DNA of 64,000 nt from Flavobacterium lacisediminis (GTDB lineage: Bacteria; Bacteroidota; Bacteroidia; Flavobacteriales; Flavobacteriaceae): positions 1 through 64,000 of the forward strand of contig NZ_JAPCIO010000001.1 in NCBI RefSeq assembly GCF_025909975.1, read 5' to 3'. Each line of letters begins with the position of its first letter. The first letter of the stretch is position 1. Shown here piece after piece: positions 43,300 to 52,062 of the stretch. A program made the translations under genes and the position numbers. The notes under the pieces are model-generated. The model was given only the letters and a program-made list of their open reading frames with translations, was not told the DNA's origin and searched no databases.

Positions 43300-44004
43300 T
43301 TGTTTAAATTCAAACAATTTCACGTAAATCAAGAGCGTTGTGCTATGAAAATTGGCACAGATGGTGTTTTGCTTGGCGCTTGGACTCCATTAATCAATAA
43401 TCCTTATAATGTTTTAGATATTGGTGCTGGAACTGGAATTTTATCTTTAATGCTAGCCCAAAGAAGCAACGCCGAACAAATTGATGCGATTGAAATTGAC
43501 GAAGATGCTTACGAACAATGCGTAGAAAACTTTGAAACCTCACCTTGGGGCGATAAGTTATTTTGTTTTCATGCGGGTTTGGACGAATTTGTGGACGAAC
43601 CTGAAGATGAATACGATTTAATCATTTCCAATCCACCTTTTTATACAGATGATTACAAATCAGATAACAGTTCGAGAGATTTAGCACGTTTTGAAGATGC
43701 TTTACCTTTTGAAGAATTAATTGAGGCGGCTGCATTATTACTTTCGGATAATGGGATTTTTTCTGTGATTATTCCTTTTAAAGAAGAAGAGCGATTTGTT
43801 TCTATGTGTAAAGAATTGGATTTATTTCCATTAAAAATTACTCGTGTAAAAGGCACACCAACATCGGAAAACAAAAGAAGTTTATTGGCTTTTTGCCGAA
43901 TAGAACAAACTGCATTGATTGATGAGTTAGTCATTGAAATTTCTAGACATAATTACACTCCTGAATACATCGAATTGACGAAGGATTTCTATTTGAAGAT
44001 GTAA
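43300..44004 (+). CDS. tRNA1(Val) (adenine37-N6)-methyltransferase
   Basis: The 234-residue SAM-dependent methyltransferase has motif I 'VLDIGAGTGILSLMLAQR' (about 37-54), acidic 'DAIEIDEDAYEQC' and the amino-methyltransferase motif 'LIISNPPFYTDD' (NPPF), which marks adenine N6 methylation. 'FHVNQERCAMKIGTDGVLLG' is the TrmN6/YfiC N-terminus. It modifies A37 next to the anticodon of tRNA-Val. Confidence 0.93.
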   Translation: MFKFKQFHVNQERCAMKIGTDGVLLGAWTPLINNPYNVLDIGAGTGILSLMLAQRSNAEQIDAIEIDEDAYEQCVENFETSPWGDKLFCFHAGLDEFVDEPEDEYDLIISNPPFYTDDYKSDNSSRDLARFEDALPFEELIEAAALLLSDNGIFSVIIPFKEEERFVSMCKELDLFPLKITRVKGTPTSENKRSLLAFCRIEQTALIDELVIEISRHNYTPEYIELTKDFYLKM

Positions 44005-44135
44005 CCCTAGCCCAGATGGTAGCGGCATCCTTTTTGTTTTTTCTTACTCTTCTTTTAAAACAAAATAACGAAATGTCTTTAGAATTCGATAAAACAAAAA
44101 GATATAGCGGACAGCTGGACACGAGCTCCTAAATG
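44003..44135 (+). ncRNA. Flavo-1-like conserved flavobacterial RNA motif
   Basis: Just after the trmN6-type gene come 'ccctagcccagatggtagcg' with 'gcatcctttttg', an AT-rich spacer, and 'gatatagcggacagctggac' followed by 'gagctcctaaa'. This block order is a recurring intergenic element in Flavobacteria that I associate with the Flavo-1 RNA family. The 5' AGCCC..AGCGG and 3' AGCGG..AGCTCC parts can pair. Assignment is from memory of the consensus. Its function is unknown. Confidence 0.6.
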
Positions 44136-44208
44136 AGCGAACTGACGAAGTAAAAAGCTTCTTAAAAAATTATAACACTTGTTCATTGATTTGTTAAAAA
44201 TCTTTACT

Positions 44209-44216
44209 TACTTTTG
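44209..44216 (+). promoter_or_regulatory. -7 promoter element of the acyl-CoA dehydrogenase gene
   Basis: TACTTTTG matches TAnnTTTG; a TTG 20 nt upstream (44186-44188) can be the -33. The ATG is at 44237. Confidence 0.6.
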
Positions 44217-44236
44217 TGACTTTCAAATCAAAAACT

Positions 44237-45415
44237 ATGAGACCAGACTTATTTCAATCTCCAGATTATTATTTATTAGACGAATTATTATCTGACGAAC
44301 ATAAAATGGTGCGTGATGCTGCACGTGCTTGGGTAAAAAAAGAAGTATCTCCAATTATTGAAGAATACGCACAAAGAGCTGAATTTCCACATCAAATCGT
44401 AAAAGGTTTAGGAGAAATTGGCGGATTTGGTCCGTATATTCCTGTGGAATATGGTGGTGCTGGATTAGATCAAATTTCTTATGGATTAATCATGCAAGAA
44501 ATTGAAAGAGGAGATTCGGGTGTACGTTCGACTTCTTCAGTTCAATCTTCATTGGTAATGTATCCAATTTGGAAATACGGAAACGAAGAACAAAGAATGA
44601 AATATTTACCAAAATTAGCCACTGGAGAATTCATTGGTTGTTTTGGTTTAACTGAGCCAGATTTTGGTTCAAATCCAGGTGGAATGGTAACTAATTTTAA
44701 AGATATGGGCGATCATTATCTTTTAAATGGTGCTAAAATGTGGATTTCGAATGCGCCTTTTGCTGATATTGCTGTAGTTTGGGCTAAAAACGAAGAAGGA
44801 AGAATTCACGGATTAATCGTGGAAAGAGGAATGGAAGGTTTTTCAACTCCTGAAACACACAATAAATGGTCTTTAAGAGCTTCAGCTACTGGAGAGCTTA
44901 TTTTTGACAACGTAAAAGTTCCAAAAGAAAACTTATTACCAAACAAATCTGGATTAGGAGCACCACTAGGATGTTTAGATTCGGCACGTTACGGAATAGC
45001 TTGGGGAGCGATTGGAGCAGCAATGGATTGTTATGATACTGCTTTACGTTATTCAAAAGAAAGAATTCAGTTTGACAAACCAATTGGAGCAACTCAATTA
45101 CAACAAAAGAAATTAGCTGAAATGATTACTGAAATCACGAAAGCACAATTATTAACTTGGAGACTTGGAGTTTTAAGAAACGAAGGAAAAGCAACTACAG
45201 CTCAAATTTCGATGGCAAAAAGAAACAACGTTGATATGGCGTTAACAATTGCTCGTGATGCACGTCAAATGCTAGGAGGAATGGGAATTACAGGCGAATA
45301 TTCTATCATGAGACACATGATGAATTTAGAATCTGTAGTGACTTATGAAGGAACGCACGACATTCACTTGTTAATTACAGGTATGGATGTAACTGGTTTC
45401 CCTGCATTCAAATAA
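44237..45415 (+). CDS. Acyl-CoA dehydrogenase, glutaryl-CoA dehydrogenase-like
   Basis: The 392-residue flavoenzyme begins at the ATG at 44237 (MRPDLFQSPDYY); the upstream frame start lies in the promoter. The FAD-binding segments are 'CFGLTEPDFGSNPGGM' and 'MWISNAPFADIAVVW'. 'RSTSSVQSSLVMYPI', 'SARYGIAWGAIGAAMDCYDT' and the catalytic Glu in 'VVTYEGTHDIHLLI' closely resemble glutaryl-CoA dehydrogenases, which oxidise and decarboxylate glutaryl-CoA to crotonyl-CoA in lysine breakdown. Substrate assignment is by family. A terminator follows. Confidence 0.88.
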   Translation: MRPDLFQSPDYYLLDELLSDEHKMVRDAARAWVKKEVSPIIEEYAQRAEFPHQIVKGLGEIGGFGPYIPVEYGGAGLDQISYGLIMQEIERGDSGVRSTSSVQSSLVMYPIWKYGNEEQRMKYLPKLATGEFIGCFGLTEPDFGSNPGGMVTNFKDMGDHYLLNGAKMWISNAPFADIAVVWAKNEEGRIHGLIVERGMEGFSTPETHNKWSLRASATGELIFDNVKVPKENLLPNKSGLGAPLGCLDSARYGIAWGAIGAAMDCYDTALRYSKERIQFDKPIGATQLQQKKLAEMITEITKAQLLTWRLGVLRNEGKATTAQISMAKRNNVDMALTIARDARQMLGGMGITGEYSIMRHMMNLESVVTYEGTHDIHLLITGMDVTGFPAFK

Positions 45416-45437
45416 TTGAACAATAGATAAAATTGAT

Positions 45438-45472
45438 ACAAAATGCTTCTCTTTTTAGGGAAGCATTTTTAC
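45438..45472 (+). terminator. Terminator after the acyl-CoA dehydrogenase
   Basis: Stem AAATGCTTC (45441-45449) / GAAGCATTT (45460-45468) followed by T. Confidence 0.85.
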
Positions 45473-45477
45473 ATTTG
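45470..45477 (+). promoter_or_regulatory. -7 promoter element of the DUF3050 gene
   Basis: TACATTTG matches TAnnTTTG, directly after the upstream terminator; the ATG is at 45540. Confidence 0.5.
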
Positions 45478-45539
45478 TAGTGTACGGATTCAAAACCAAA
45501 AGAAGTTAGAATTTCGTATATAGAAATAAAAATTGCCCT

Positions 45540-46322
45540 ATGAATATTCAAACCATAAACCAATCGATTCAAAGTCAGAAAGAACAATTATTAAATCATT
45601 CGTTATACAATAAAGTAAAAACGATTGACGATTTACATTGCTTTTTAGAAAATCACATTTATGCGGTTTGGGATTTTATGTCGTTATTAAAAGCCTTGCA
45701 GAATAAATTAACCTGTACTACAACTCCTTGGTTACCTATTGGAAATCCAGAAATTCGTTATTTAATTAACGAGATAGTTGTAGCAGAAGAAACCGATTTA
45801 ACATTGGACGGAACTCGTCAAAGTCATTTTGAAATGTATTTAGATGCGATGACACAATGTGGTGCTTCAACTACTCAAATTAATGCGTTTTTGAAGAATG
45901 TGGAAGAAACAAAAAACATTTTTGTATCGATAAAACAAAGTGATTTACATCCGAATGTGAAAGCGTTTTTGGATTTTACTTTTAGAGTAATTGAACAAGG
46001 AAAACCACATGAAATTGCAGCAGCTTTTACTTTTGGAAGAGAAGATTTGATTCCGAATATGTTTACCGAAATCTTGAAAAACTTTCAGCAAAATTTCCCA
46101 GAAACGGATTTATCAAAACTAATTTATTATTTCGAAAGACATATTGAATTAGATGCCGATGAACACGGACCAATGGCAATGCAAATGATTGCAGAACTTT
46201 GTGGCGATTCAGAACTAAAATGGAAAGAAGTAGAAGAAGTTTCAGTTTTAGCTTTAGAAAAGAGAATCGGACTTTGGAATGCCATTGAAGAGCAAGTGGA
46301 ATTGAAACATGAATTAGTTTAG
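45540..46322 (+). CDS. DUF3050 domain-containing protein
   Basis: The 260-residue, mostly helical protein has 'HCFLENHIYAVWDFMSLLKA' (about 28-47), 'NEIVVAEETDL' and 'YYFERHIELDADEHGPMAMQ' (about 197-216). The His/Glu clusters suggest a heme-oxygenase-like helical bundle that could hold a di-metal site. The family has no established reaction. It is convergent with the polyamine-type operon, the two stops being adjacent. Confidence 0.88.
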   Translation: MNIQTINQSIQSQKEQLLNHSLYNKVKTIDDLHCFLENHIYAVWDFMSLLKALQNKLTCTTTPWLPIGNPEIRYLINEIVVAEETDLTLDGTRQSHFEMYLDAMTQCGASTTQINAFLKNVEETKNIFVSIKQSDLHPNVKAFLDFTFRVIEQGKPHEIAAAFTFGREDLIPNMFTEILKNFQQNFPETDLSKLIYYFERHIELDADEHGPMAMQMIAELCGDSELKWKEVEEVSVLALEKRIGLWNAIEEQVELKHELV

Positions 46323-46323
46323 T

Positions 46324-47340
46324 TTATTTGTTGTTTTTCCAAATAAAACCATCTAATAGATAATGTGTAAATTGTGGAACTGTAAGCAATGGAACCAAAA
46401 TAAATTGCCATTTAAAAGGATCTATTCCAATGTTGAAATTTTCGTTCCAAACAAAAATTTCCCACAAATATTCTTCGGTGAAAGCTATTCCAATTAGGAT
46501 TAAAACAAAGAAAATAACTCCTTTGCTGTTTTTAAAATGAAATAATTCGCCCATTTCTTCTTTAGGTTTTGAATCAATTTCTTTTAAATATATTAATGCC
46601 ATGTAAGGAATACCGTGAGAAACCACGTTTAAAAGTGTGAAAACTAAATCATTATTAAAATATACTATTCCAAAAAACCATGATAGTAAAGTCCCAATAA
46701 TTATCAGGTTTTTTGGAATATTAAAATAGCTTGTTTTCAAATAAATATAAAGTGTTCGACATAAATAATATGCCACAACAAGAACATAAATTACAGTTGA
46801 AACTTGAATTAAAAACTGGCTTTCGTATCTTAAAAACTCTTTTTCTACAAACCAATTAAAAGCTCTTGGCGAAGAAAAAAACCAATACAACATTGGATAA
46901 ATGGTTGCTGTGTAGATTATTAATGCATCTGAATATCGGTTGATTTTTGATTTTTCTTCCTTTCTTGCATACAACCTAACAAACCCATATTGCTGTCTAA
47001 TAAAATGAAAAACAGCTACATAAGCTAAAACTGACCAAAAAACAGAACTCCCAAAACCAAATAAAAATAAACCTATTAAAAAACAAATTATTGGCAATCC
47101 AATGTACAGTTTTTTTCTCCTTTGAAATTCTGATTTTACAAAGTAGGTTTTGAAAAGAGTTGCATAAACGTGCGCCACATCAATAAAAACAATCAAAAAC
47201 AACCAAGTATAAAAGGAGTAATCTTCTTGAATTTGCGATAACCAATTCTGAAAAACAAATACAATTCCCAAAACAAAAAATGCTGGAAAAAGTATCAACC
47301 AAAAATCGGTTTTTGATTTATGAATCCAAGGTTGTTCCAT
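46324..47340 (-). CDS. Polytopic membrane protein with conserved His, end of polyamine-type operon
   Basis: The 338-residue protein has eight to nine predicted transmembrane helices. Histidines recur at membrane boundaries: 'VFIDVAHVYATLFKTYF', 'VFHFIRQQYGFVRLY', 'NVVSHGIPYMALIYL' and 'VPQFTHYLLDGFIWK'. This pattern is reminiscent of membrane metal-dependent oxygenases or desaturases, but I do not recognise a named family. It overlaps the FAD oxidoreductase stop by 23 bp, so it is translationally coupled and very likely works with that enzyme. It is the last of seven genes. Confidence 0.8.
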   Translation of the reverse strand: MEQPWIHKSKTDFWLILFPAFFVLGIVFVFQNWLSQIQEDYSFYTWLFLIVFIDVAHVYATLFKTYFVKSEFQRRKKLYIGLPIICFLIGLFLFGFGSSVFWSVLAYVAVFHFIRQQYGFVRLYARKEEKSKINRYSDALIIYTATIYPMLYWFFSSPRAFNWFVEKEFLRYESQFLIQVSTVIYVLVVAYYLCRTLYIYLKTSYFNIPKNLIIIGTLLSWFFGIVYFNNDLVFTLLNVVSHGIPYMALIYLKEIDSKPKEEMGELFHFKNSKGVIFFVLILIGIAFTEEYLWEIFVWNENFNIGIDPFKWQFILVPLLTVPQFTHYLLDGFIWKNNK

Positions 47341-48949
47341 CTACAATATTATTAACTACATTAATTCCTTGATGAAAAGCTTCTTCAAAAATAGAAATTC
47401 CAGCTAAATCGCTGTGGGCGAAAAAGATTTTATTTTCAATACTTTTTGATGCTTCATTGAGTGATTTACTTTTTAGAAAATTTGGAACAGGACTTATCAT
47501 TCCGTGACCAATTCTGTGAATTTCAATCGCGCTTATATATTTATCAATATCAGGATGTGCTATTTTTAAATCAGACAATACTAACTCTTTCCAATGTTCA
47601 ATTGGTTTTTTTAGCAACTCTTTTCTGTCTTTCTTTATATCATTTGAACTAAAGCTGTAATAATACGTAATGACCTTTTTATCAATTATTTGCTCCAAAT
47701 TTTGATGCTGATTATAAACGTATCCAAGACCATTTGCTTTGTAAATTACATTATCCCAAGACAACGGAAAACTACCATTATCTGGAATATCAGATAATGT
47801 GATGGAAGCCGTAAACCAAGGAGCATAATGAAAATTATTTGCCGTATTCTTTCTTTCCGAAACCAAATACTTTGTGATATATTGTGGTGTGGCAAGAATT
47901 ACTTTTTCGGCTAAAATAGTTATTGATTCATTAGATTTAGCATTAAAAACTAACACATTAACCCCATTTGAATTAAGTTGGATATCATATACTAAATGAT
48001 TTTTCAATACTTTATTTTCAACAGCTGATTTTAAATGTTTTACCAATCTACCATTCCCTTCTGGCCAGGTTAAAACCGTATCGTCATATTTGTTGTTCTC
48101 GTGTTTCCTTGCGGCAAAATAATGAATCCCAGCCCAAGCCGAAACAAATTCAATTCCTAATCCAAAATCATCTTTACAACAATAATCTACGTATTCTAAA
48201 ATTTCTTCAGCAGTGAAATTGTTGTCCAACAACCATTTTTTCATAGTTATTTCATCCAATGAATTTAAAGATTCATCTGTTGAACAGAATGATTTTGGTA
48301 TATCAAAAAAGTACTTTCCATCTTTACCTTTATTCTCCCGAAATTCAGTCATTTTTTGAAGAAATAAATCCATTTGATTATCAGCTTCTTTAGAATTTCC
48401 ATATCTCGGGATTAAATCCGTTTGCCAAGAATTACGAATAAATAAACGTTCGTTTGGATCAAAACACAATTGCGTTTCATCAAAAACAGGTAAATTATCT
48501 TTGTAATCTACTATGATTTTTGATTCTTCTAAAAAGTTTAAAAGTTCTTTATCTCTTACATTAGGTAAAGGCAAATAATGTGCTGCTAAAGGGAATTTAG
48601 AATACTGATTTTCACCATTTGCAGAATTTCCGCCTAATTTATTTTCTAATTCTAAAACTAAAAAATCTTCAATTCCTCTTCTCTTGAATTGTCGCGCTGC
48701 AGAAAGTCCGGAAATTCCACCACCGACAATTAAATATGGTATTTTAATTTCATTAGTTGGTTTTGGAAAGTTCTTCAACCATAAACGATGTCCTAAAATA
48801 TTATTGGTTCCTGTAAGTTTTAATGTAATTTCAATTAATTTGTCTTTACAAGAAACCAACAAACTAGGCACGGCAGCAATAATAGATAAAGCCGCTAATT
48901 TTTTTATGAAAGTTCTTCGTGAATTATAATTTTCCCCACTCTTCATCAA
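47318..48949 (-). CDS. Exported FAD-dependent amine-oxidase-like oxidoreductase (Tat signal)
   Basis: The 543-residue flavoprotein has a twin-arginine-type signal ('NSRRTFIKKLAALSIIA') ending in a lipobox-like 'LLVSCKDK', so a folded, FAD-loaded protein is likely exported and possibly lipid-anchored. The FAD Rossmann motif is 'YLIVGGGISGLSAARQF' (about 72-88) with 'LVLELENKLGGNSANG'. A late 'KVILATPQYITKY' segment is typical of the amine oxidase/protoporphyrinogen oxidase fold. In an operon with SpeD and SpeE homologues, oxidation of a polyamine or polyamine conjugate is a reasonable inference. It overlaps speE by 26 bp. Confidence 0.85.
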   Translation of the reverse strand: MMKSGENYNSRRTFIKKLAALSIIAAVPSLLVSCKDKLIEITLKLTGTNNILGHRLWLKNFPKPTNEIKIPYLIVGGGISGLSAARQFKRRGIEDFLVLELENKLGGNSANGENQYSKFPLAAHYLPLPNVRDKELLNFLEESKIIVDYKDNLPVFDETQLCFDPNERLFIRNSWQTDLIPRYGNSKEADNQMDLFLQKMTEFRENKGKDGKYFFDIPKSFCSTDESLNSLDEITMKKWLLDNNFTAEEILEYVDYCCKDDFGLGIEFVSAWAGIHYFAARKHENNKYDDTVLTWPEGNGRLVKHLKSAVENKVLKNHLVYDIQLNSNGVNVLVFNAKSNESITILAEKVILATPQYITKYLVSERKNTANNFHYAPWFTASITLSDIPDNGSFPLSWDNVIYKANGLGYVYNQHQNLEQIIDKKVITYYYSFSSNDIKKDRKELLKKPIEHWKELVLSDLKIAHPDIDKYISAIEIHRIGHGMISPVPNFLKSKSLNEASKSIENKIFFAHSDLAGISIFEEAFHQGINVVNNIVDGTTLDS

Positions 48950-50438
48950 AATAGCGTACTAAAATTTGGTTATCTAATCGATTTACTTCAACATTACTTG
49001 CCTTCATATCACTAGTAAATTGATTCAGTGTATTGTATTTATAATTATAAAATCGAAGATTTTCAACTTTTCTATTTACTATATTAAAATCAAAACTCGG
49101 ATTGTTTGAAGTTATGGTAAAACCCCATTCGCCAAAAGATGGTACATAAACATGATAAGCATCTGTATTAGAAAAAGAAGTTTTTACAGTTTTATTGATA
49201 CACCAAAATGATTTAGGTGCGAAATAAGGCGAAGTTGTTTGAATAACCACAACTGCATTTGGTGCTAAAATTTTAGAAAGCGATTGATAAAAATTAACCG
49301 AATATAATTTCCCTAAACTATAATTGGAAGGGTCAGGAAAATCTATGATAACCACATTATATTTTTTTTGAGCTTCTTTAACCCAAAGAAATGCATCTTG
49401 GTTAAAAACGCTTAGTTTCTTATTCTCAAAGGAATTATTATTCAAACTTTTTAGTACTGGATTTGTTGTAAATAACTTCGTCATTCCTCCATCTAAATCT
49501 ACTAACGTAATTTTTTTTACGGCATCGTACTTTAAAATTTCTCTAACTGCTAAACCATCACCACCACCAAGAACTAAAACTTCATCCACAGCATTTGCGC
49601 TTGACATAGCTGGATGGACTAATGCTTCGTGATAACGATATTCGTCGGCTGAGCTGAATTGTAAATTGTTATTCAAATACAATTTATAATCATTTTTTAA
49701 ATGCGTCAACACGATTCGTTGATAAGAAGTAGTTTTTGTAAAAACGATATTTTCACCATATAATTTCTCTTCTGAAAAAGAGAGAATTTTTTCAGAAAAA
49801 ATAAAAAAGCCAACTAAAATTAGAAAAGAGATTATCGCTTTAGCTTTCAAAAAATACACTTTCTTGATTTCTTTTTCCAATATAAAACAAAGTGCAATAG
49901 CAACACTTAGATTAATCATTCCAAAAAACAAGGAAGTTCTAATAATTCCTAATTGCGGAATAAAAACCAAAGGAAACAATACTGAAGCAAGCAAAGCACC
50001 AATATAATCAAACGTAAAAACATTAGAAACCAAATCACTAAACTTAACCTTGTCTTTTAGAATATTCATTAAAAGCGGAATTTCTAATCCGACTAAACAA
50101 CCTGTAATGAATACTAAAAAATAAAGTATGAACTGAAAATAGGCTACTTTTTCAAAAAGTAAGAATAATATAACCGAACTTAATCCGCCAATAATTCCAA
50201 CCACAATTTCAATTTCTATAAACGTGTTTAGTTGATTTCTTTTGATAAATTTTGCAAAATAAGATCCTATTCCCATAGAAAATAAGTATACTCCTATGAT
50301 GAATGAAAATTGCTTTACAGAATCTCCTAAAAGATAACTCGCTAACGTTCCCGCGACTAATTCATAGATTAAGCCACAAGTTGCGATAACAAAAACTGCA
50401 AATAATAATAGGTATTCAAACCTAAAAAATTTACCCAT
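48924..50438 (-). CDS. Membrane-fused polyamine aminopropyltransferase (SpeE-like)
   Basis: The 504-residue protein has seven N-terminal transmembrane helices (about 8-220, 'GLIYELVAGTLASYLLGDSV', 'GLEIPLLMNILKDK') fused to a spermidine-synthase-like Rossmann domain (about 225-504). The domain holds 'EVLVLGGGDGLAVREILK', 'LVDLDGGMTKLF' and 'VVIIDFPDPSNYSLGKLYS' (catalytic Asp region). It should transfer an aminopropyl group from decarboxylated SAM, made by the upstream SpeD, to an amine acceptor at the membrane. It overlaps DUF350 by 8 bp. Confidence 0.93.
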   Translation of the reverse strand: MGKFFRFEYLLLFAVFVIATCGLIYELVAGTLASYLLGDSVKQFSFIIGVYLFSMGIGSYFAKFIKRNQLNTFIEIEIVVGIIGGLSSVILFLLFEKVAYFQFILYFLVFITGCLVGLEIPLLMNILKDKVKFSDLVSNVFTFDYIGALLASVLFPLVFIPQLGIIRTSLFFGMINLSVAIALCFILEKEIKKVYFLKAKAIISFLILVGFFIFSEKILSFSEEKLYGENIVFTKTTSYQRIVLTHLKNDYKLYLNNNLQFSSADEYRYHEALVHPAMSSANAVDEVLVLGGGDGLAVREILKYDAVKKITLVDLDGGMTKLFTTNPVLKSLNNNSFENKKLSVFNQDAFLWVKEAQKKYNVVIIDFPDPSNYSLGKLYSVNFYQSLSKILAPNAVVVIQTTSPYFAPKSFWCINKTVKTSFSNTDAYHVYVPSFGEWGFTITSNNPSFDFNIVNRKVENLRFYNYKYNTLNQFTSDMKASNVEVNRLDNQILVRYFDEEWGKL

Positions 50439-50646
50439 GAATTGCTGCGCTAATAATAAGAGAAATTCCGATAATTAATGCTGCAAAAACAATAGCTAAT
50501 GCTGTGTTTTTATTTTGAACAATTTCTTTCCAAGTATTTTCAGGCGTTATTTTTTCAATTATATAATAACTTATAATTAAAACTACAACCCCAATCACTG
50601 AAAAAATTAACGCATTTACTATGCCTTTTAATGCAATATATTCCAT
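50431..50646 (-). CDS. DUF350 (YjfL-type) small membrane protein
   Basis: The 71-residue protein has two transmembrane helices (about 8-30 and 47-68) with the DUF350 features 'SYYIIEKITPENTWKEI' and 'NTALAIVFAALIIGISLII'. It is a single-unit version; many relatives carry two units. DUF350 proteins are repeatedly found with ATP-grasp amidoligases, PspA-like proteins, AdoMet decarboxylase and spermidine synthase. The role is undefined. Confidence 0.92.
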   Translation of the reverse strand: MEYIALKGIVNALIFSVIGVVVLIISYYIIEKITPENTWKEIVQNKNTALAIVFAALIIGISLIISAAIHG

Positions 50647-50652
50647 ATTAAA

Positions 50653-50829
50653 TTATTTATGATAAAATCTATTTACTGTGCTGTACCCTCTAGAACCGAC
50701 TGAATTTGACTTTTCAGTAGATTCGCAATCGCAAATTCTACTTCCGGTAAAGGAATAACCTAAAAACAATGTGTAGACTAAAAGTCCAAATACAATTGCC
50801 CATTTATTATTAATGATAAACTGCTTCAT
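50653..50829 (-). CDS. Small Cys-containing single-TM protein in polyamine-type operon
   Basis: The 58-residue product is counted from the ATG at 50829 (MKQFIINNKWAIVFG), which removes the overlap with the DUF4178 gene. One transmembrane helix (about 8-27) is followed by an exposed tail with 'GSRICDCEST' (Cys-x-Cys) and 'VGSRGYSTVNRFYHK'. The tail has no catalytic motif. In this context it could be a structural partner or a substrate for polyamine attachment; that is speculation. I know no named family. Confidence 0.75.
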   Translation of the reverse strand: MKQFIINNKWAIVFGLLVYTLFLGYSFTGSRICDCESTEKSNSVGSRGYSTVNRFYHK

Positions 50830-50833
50830 ATTA

Positions 50834-52060
50834 CTACTCGGTGTAAGGTGTAAAATCACTATTCTCCCATCTTCTTTGTTCGAAGTTTTTCTTTAAAAAG
50901 AAAATTATTGCAAAAATCCCACCCAGAAAAACTAAACTTAACATAAAATTCCAAACCGATGATTCATTCCAAACTGCTTTTATATTCATGGTTTGATTAG
51001 AAGTGTCCGTATCTTGTTTTGAAGGTATTATTACCAAGTGATATTTTCCTTGTGCCACACCACAAAAATTAAAGGTTGTACTTGTACTTCCTTCTGTCCA
51101 ACTTTCTCCATCGGTATAACCACTGTAATACTCAATATCTTTTTGAGCGTATTCTTCTTCATTTGTAGCTTCATTAACTAATGAAACTTGTGCATTTGCC
51201 CATGAATTGTTAACATCTGAACTAGCTGAAACAACCAAAGGAGCAGGGCTTCCTTTCAAATCAAATGAAGACGAAATGAATTCCTTATTTTTATATTCAT
51301 CAAAATTTAATGACGTATACAATACGTTTTTCTCTGTTCTACCCATATTAAAAAAGATATAGGTAGCTAAAATTAATATAGCAAATGATATAAAAACAAG
51401 AAGGGTGTTAAAGATATTAAATAAAAATGGCTGAACGAGTCCTACTCCAGATTTAGATGGAAGTTGACTAACATTAAATATTTTTTTTACTTCACTTGAA
51501 GAAATATGCTTTCCTAAATAAGTTGTATCATCATTATCAAATTCTTCGATAGAAATTATAAATGGTGGATTAATATATTCTACCATTTTTACTGGCCTAC
51601 CACTTATTTCAAACTCATAAAAACCATAGATTCTTGCAATGAAAGTATCTGTATATTCATAAAGATTATATGATATTTCTTTGTGTGTGAGTTTCTTGTA
51701 TTTACGTGATACATCATACGATTCTGGAACTTCTTCTAATAAAATCCAATGTCCGTCAGTTTCAGAAAGATATTTTACTTTGCCCGATTTTGACATTAAA
51801 GTATATTCACGCCAATAATATATGGCATGAGCTTTTTTAATGATTAATCCAACTATTTCATAGGTTTCTCCATCAATTATTCCTTTTGTCCCGATTTTTA
51901 GAATGGTATCTTTTGGAGAATAATCGTATGCTTTTTCGAATTTTAACTTCGAATTATTATAGGTAAAAAAACTATTACAATGAGAACAACCAAAGCTTTT
52001 TACTTCAAAACTTGATTCAATAGCAGTATTTTGATTGCATTTAGGACAAGTTAACTCCAT
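50834..52060 (-). CDS. DUF4178 domain-containing protein with N-terminal zinc ribbon
   Basis: The 408-residue protein opens with a zinc ribbon (two CPxC-type knuckles, 'CPKCNQNT' and 'CSHCNSFF', residues 4-35). DUF4178 domains follow (about 45-200: 'LKIGTKGIIDGETYEIVGLI', 'YYWREYTLMSKSGKVKYLSE'). A TM helix (about 232-252) and a beta-rich region ('GSTSTTFNFCGVAQGKYHLV') lead to a final TM helix (about 370-390). DUF4178 proteins co-occur with DUF350 and AdoMet decarboxylase in other bacteria. Biochemical role is unknown. The start is 2 nt after the speD stop. Confidence 0.9.
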   Translation of the reverse strand: MELTCPKCNQNTAIESSFEVKSFGCSHCNSFFTYNNSKLKFEKAYDYSPKDTILKIGTKGIIDGETYEIVGLIIKKAHAIYYWREYTLMSKSGKVKYLSETDGHWILLEEVPESYDVSRKYKKLTHKEISYNLYEYTDTFIARIYGFYEFEISGRPVKMVEYINPPFIISIEEFDNDDTTYLGKHISSSEVKKIFNVSQLPSKSGVGLVQPFLFNIFNTLLVFISFAILILATYIFFNMGRTEKNVLYTSLNFDEYKNKEFISSSFDLKGSPAPLVVSASSDVNNSWANAQVSLVNEATNEEEYAQKDIEYYSGYTDGESWTEGSTSTTFNFCGVAQGKYHLVIIPSKQDTDTSNQTMNIKAVWNESSVWNFMLSLVFLGGIFAIIFFLKKNFEQRRWENSDFTPYTE

Positions 52061-52062
52061 AT

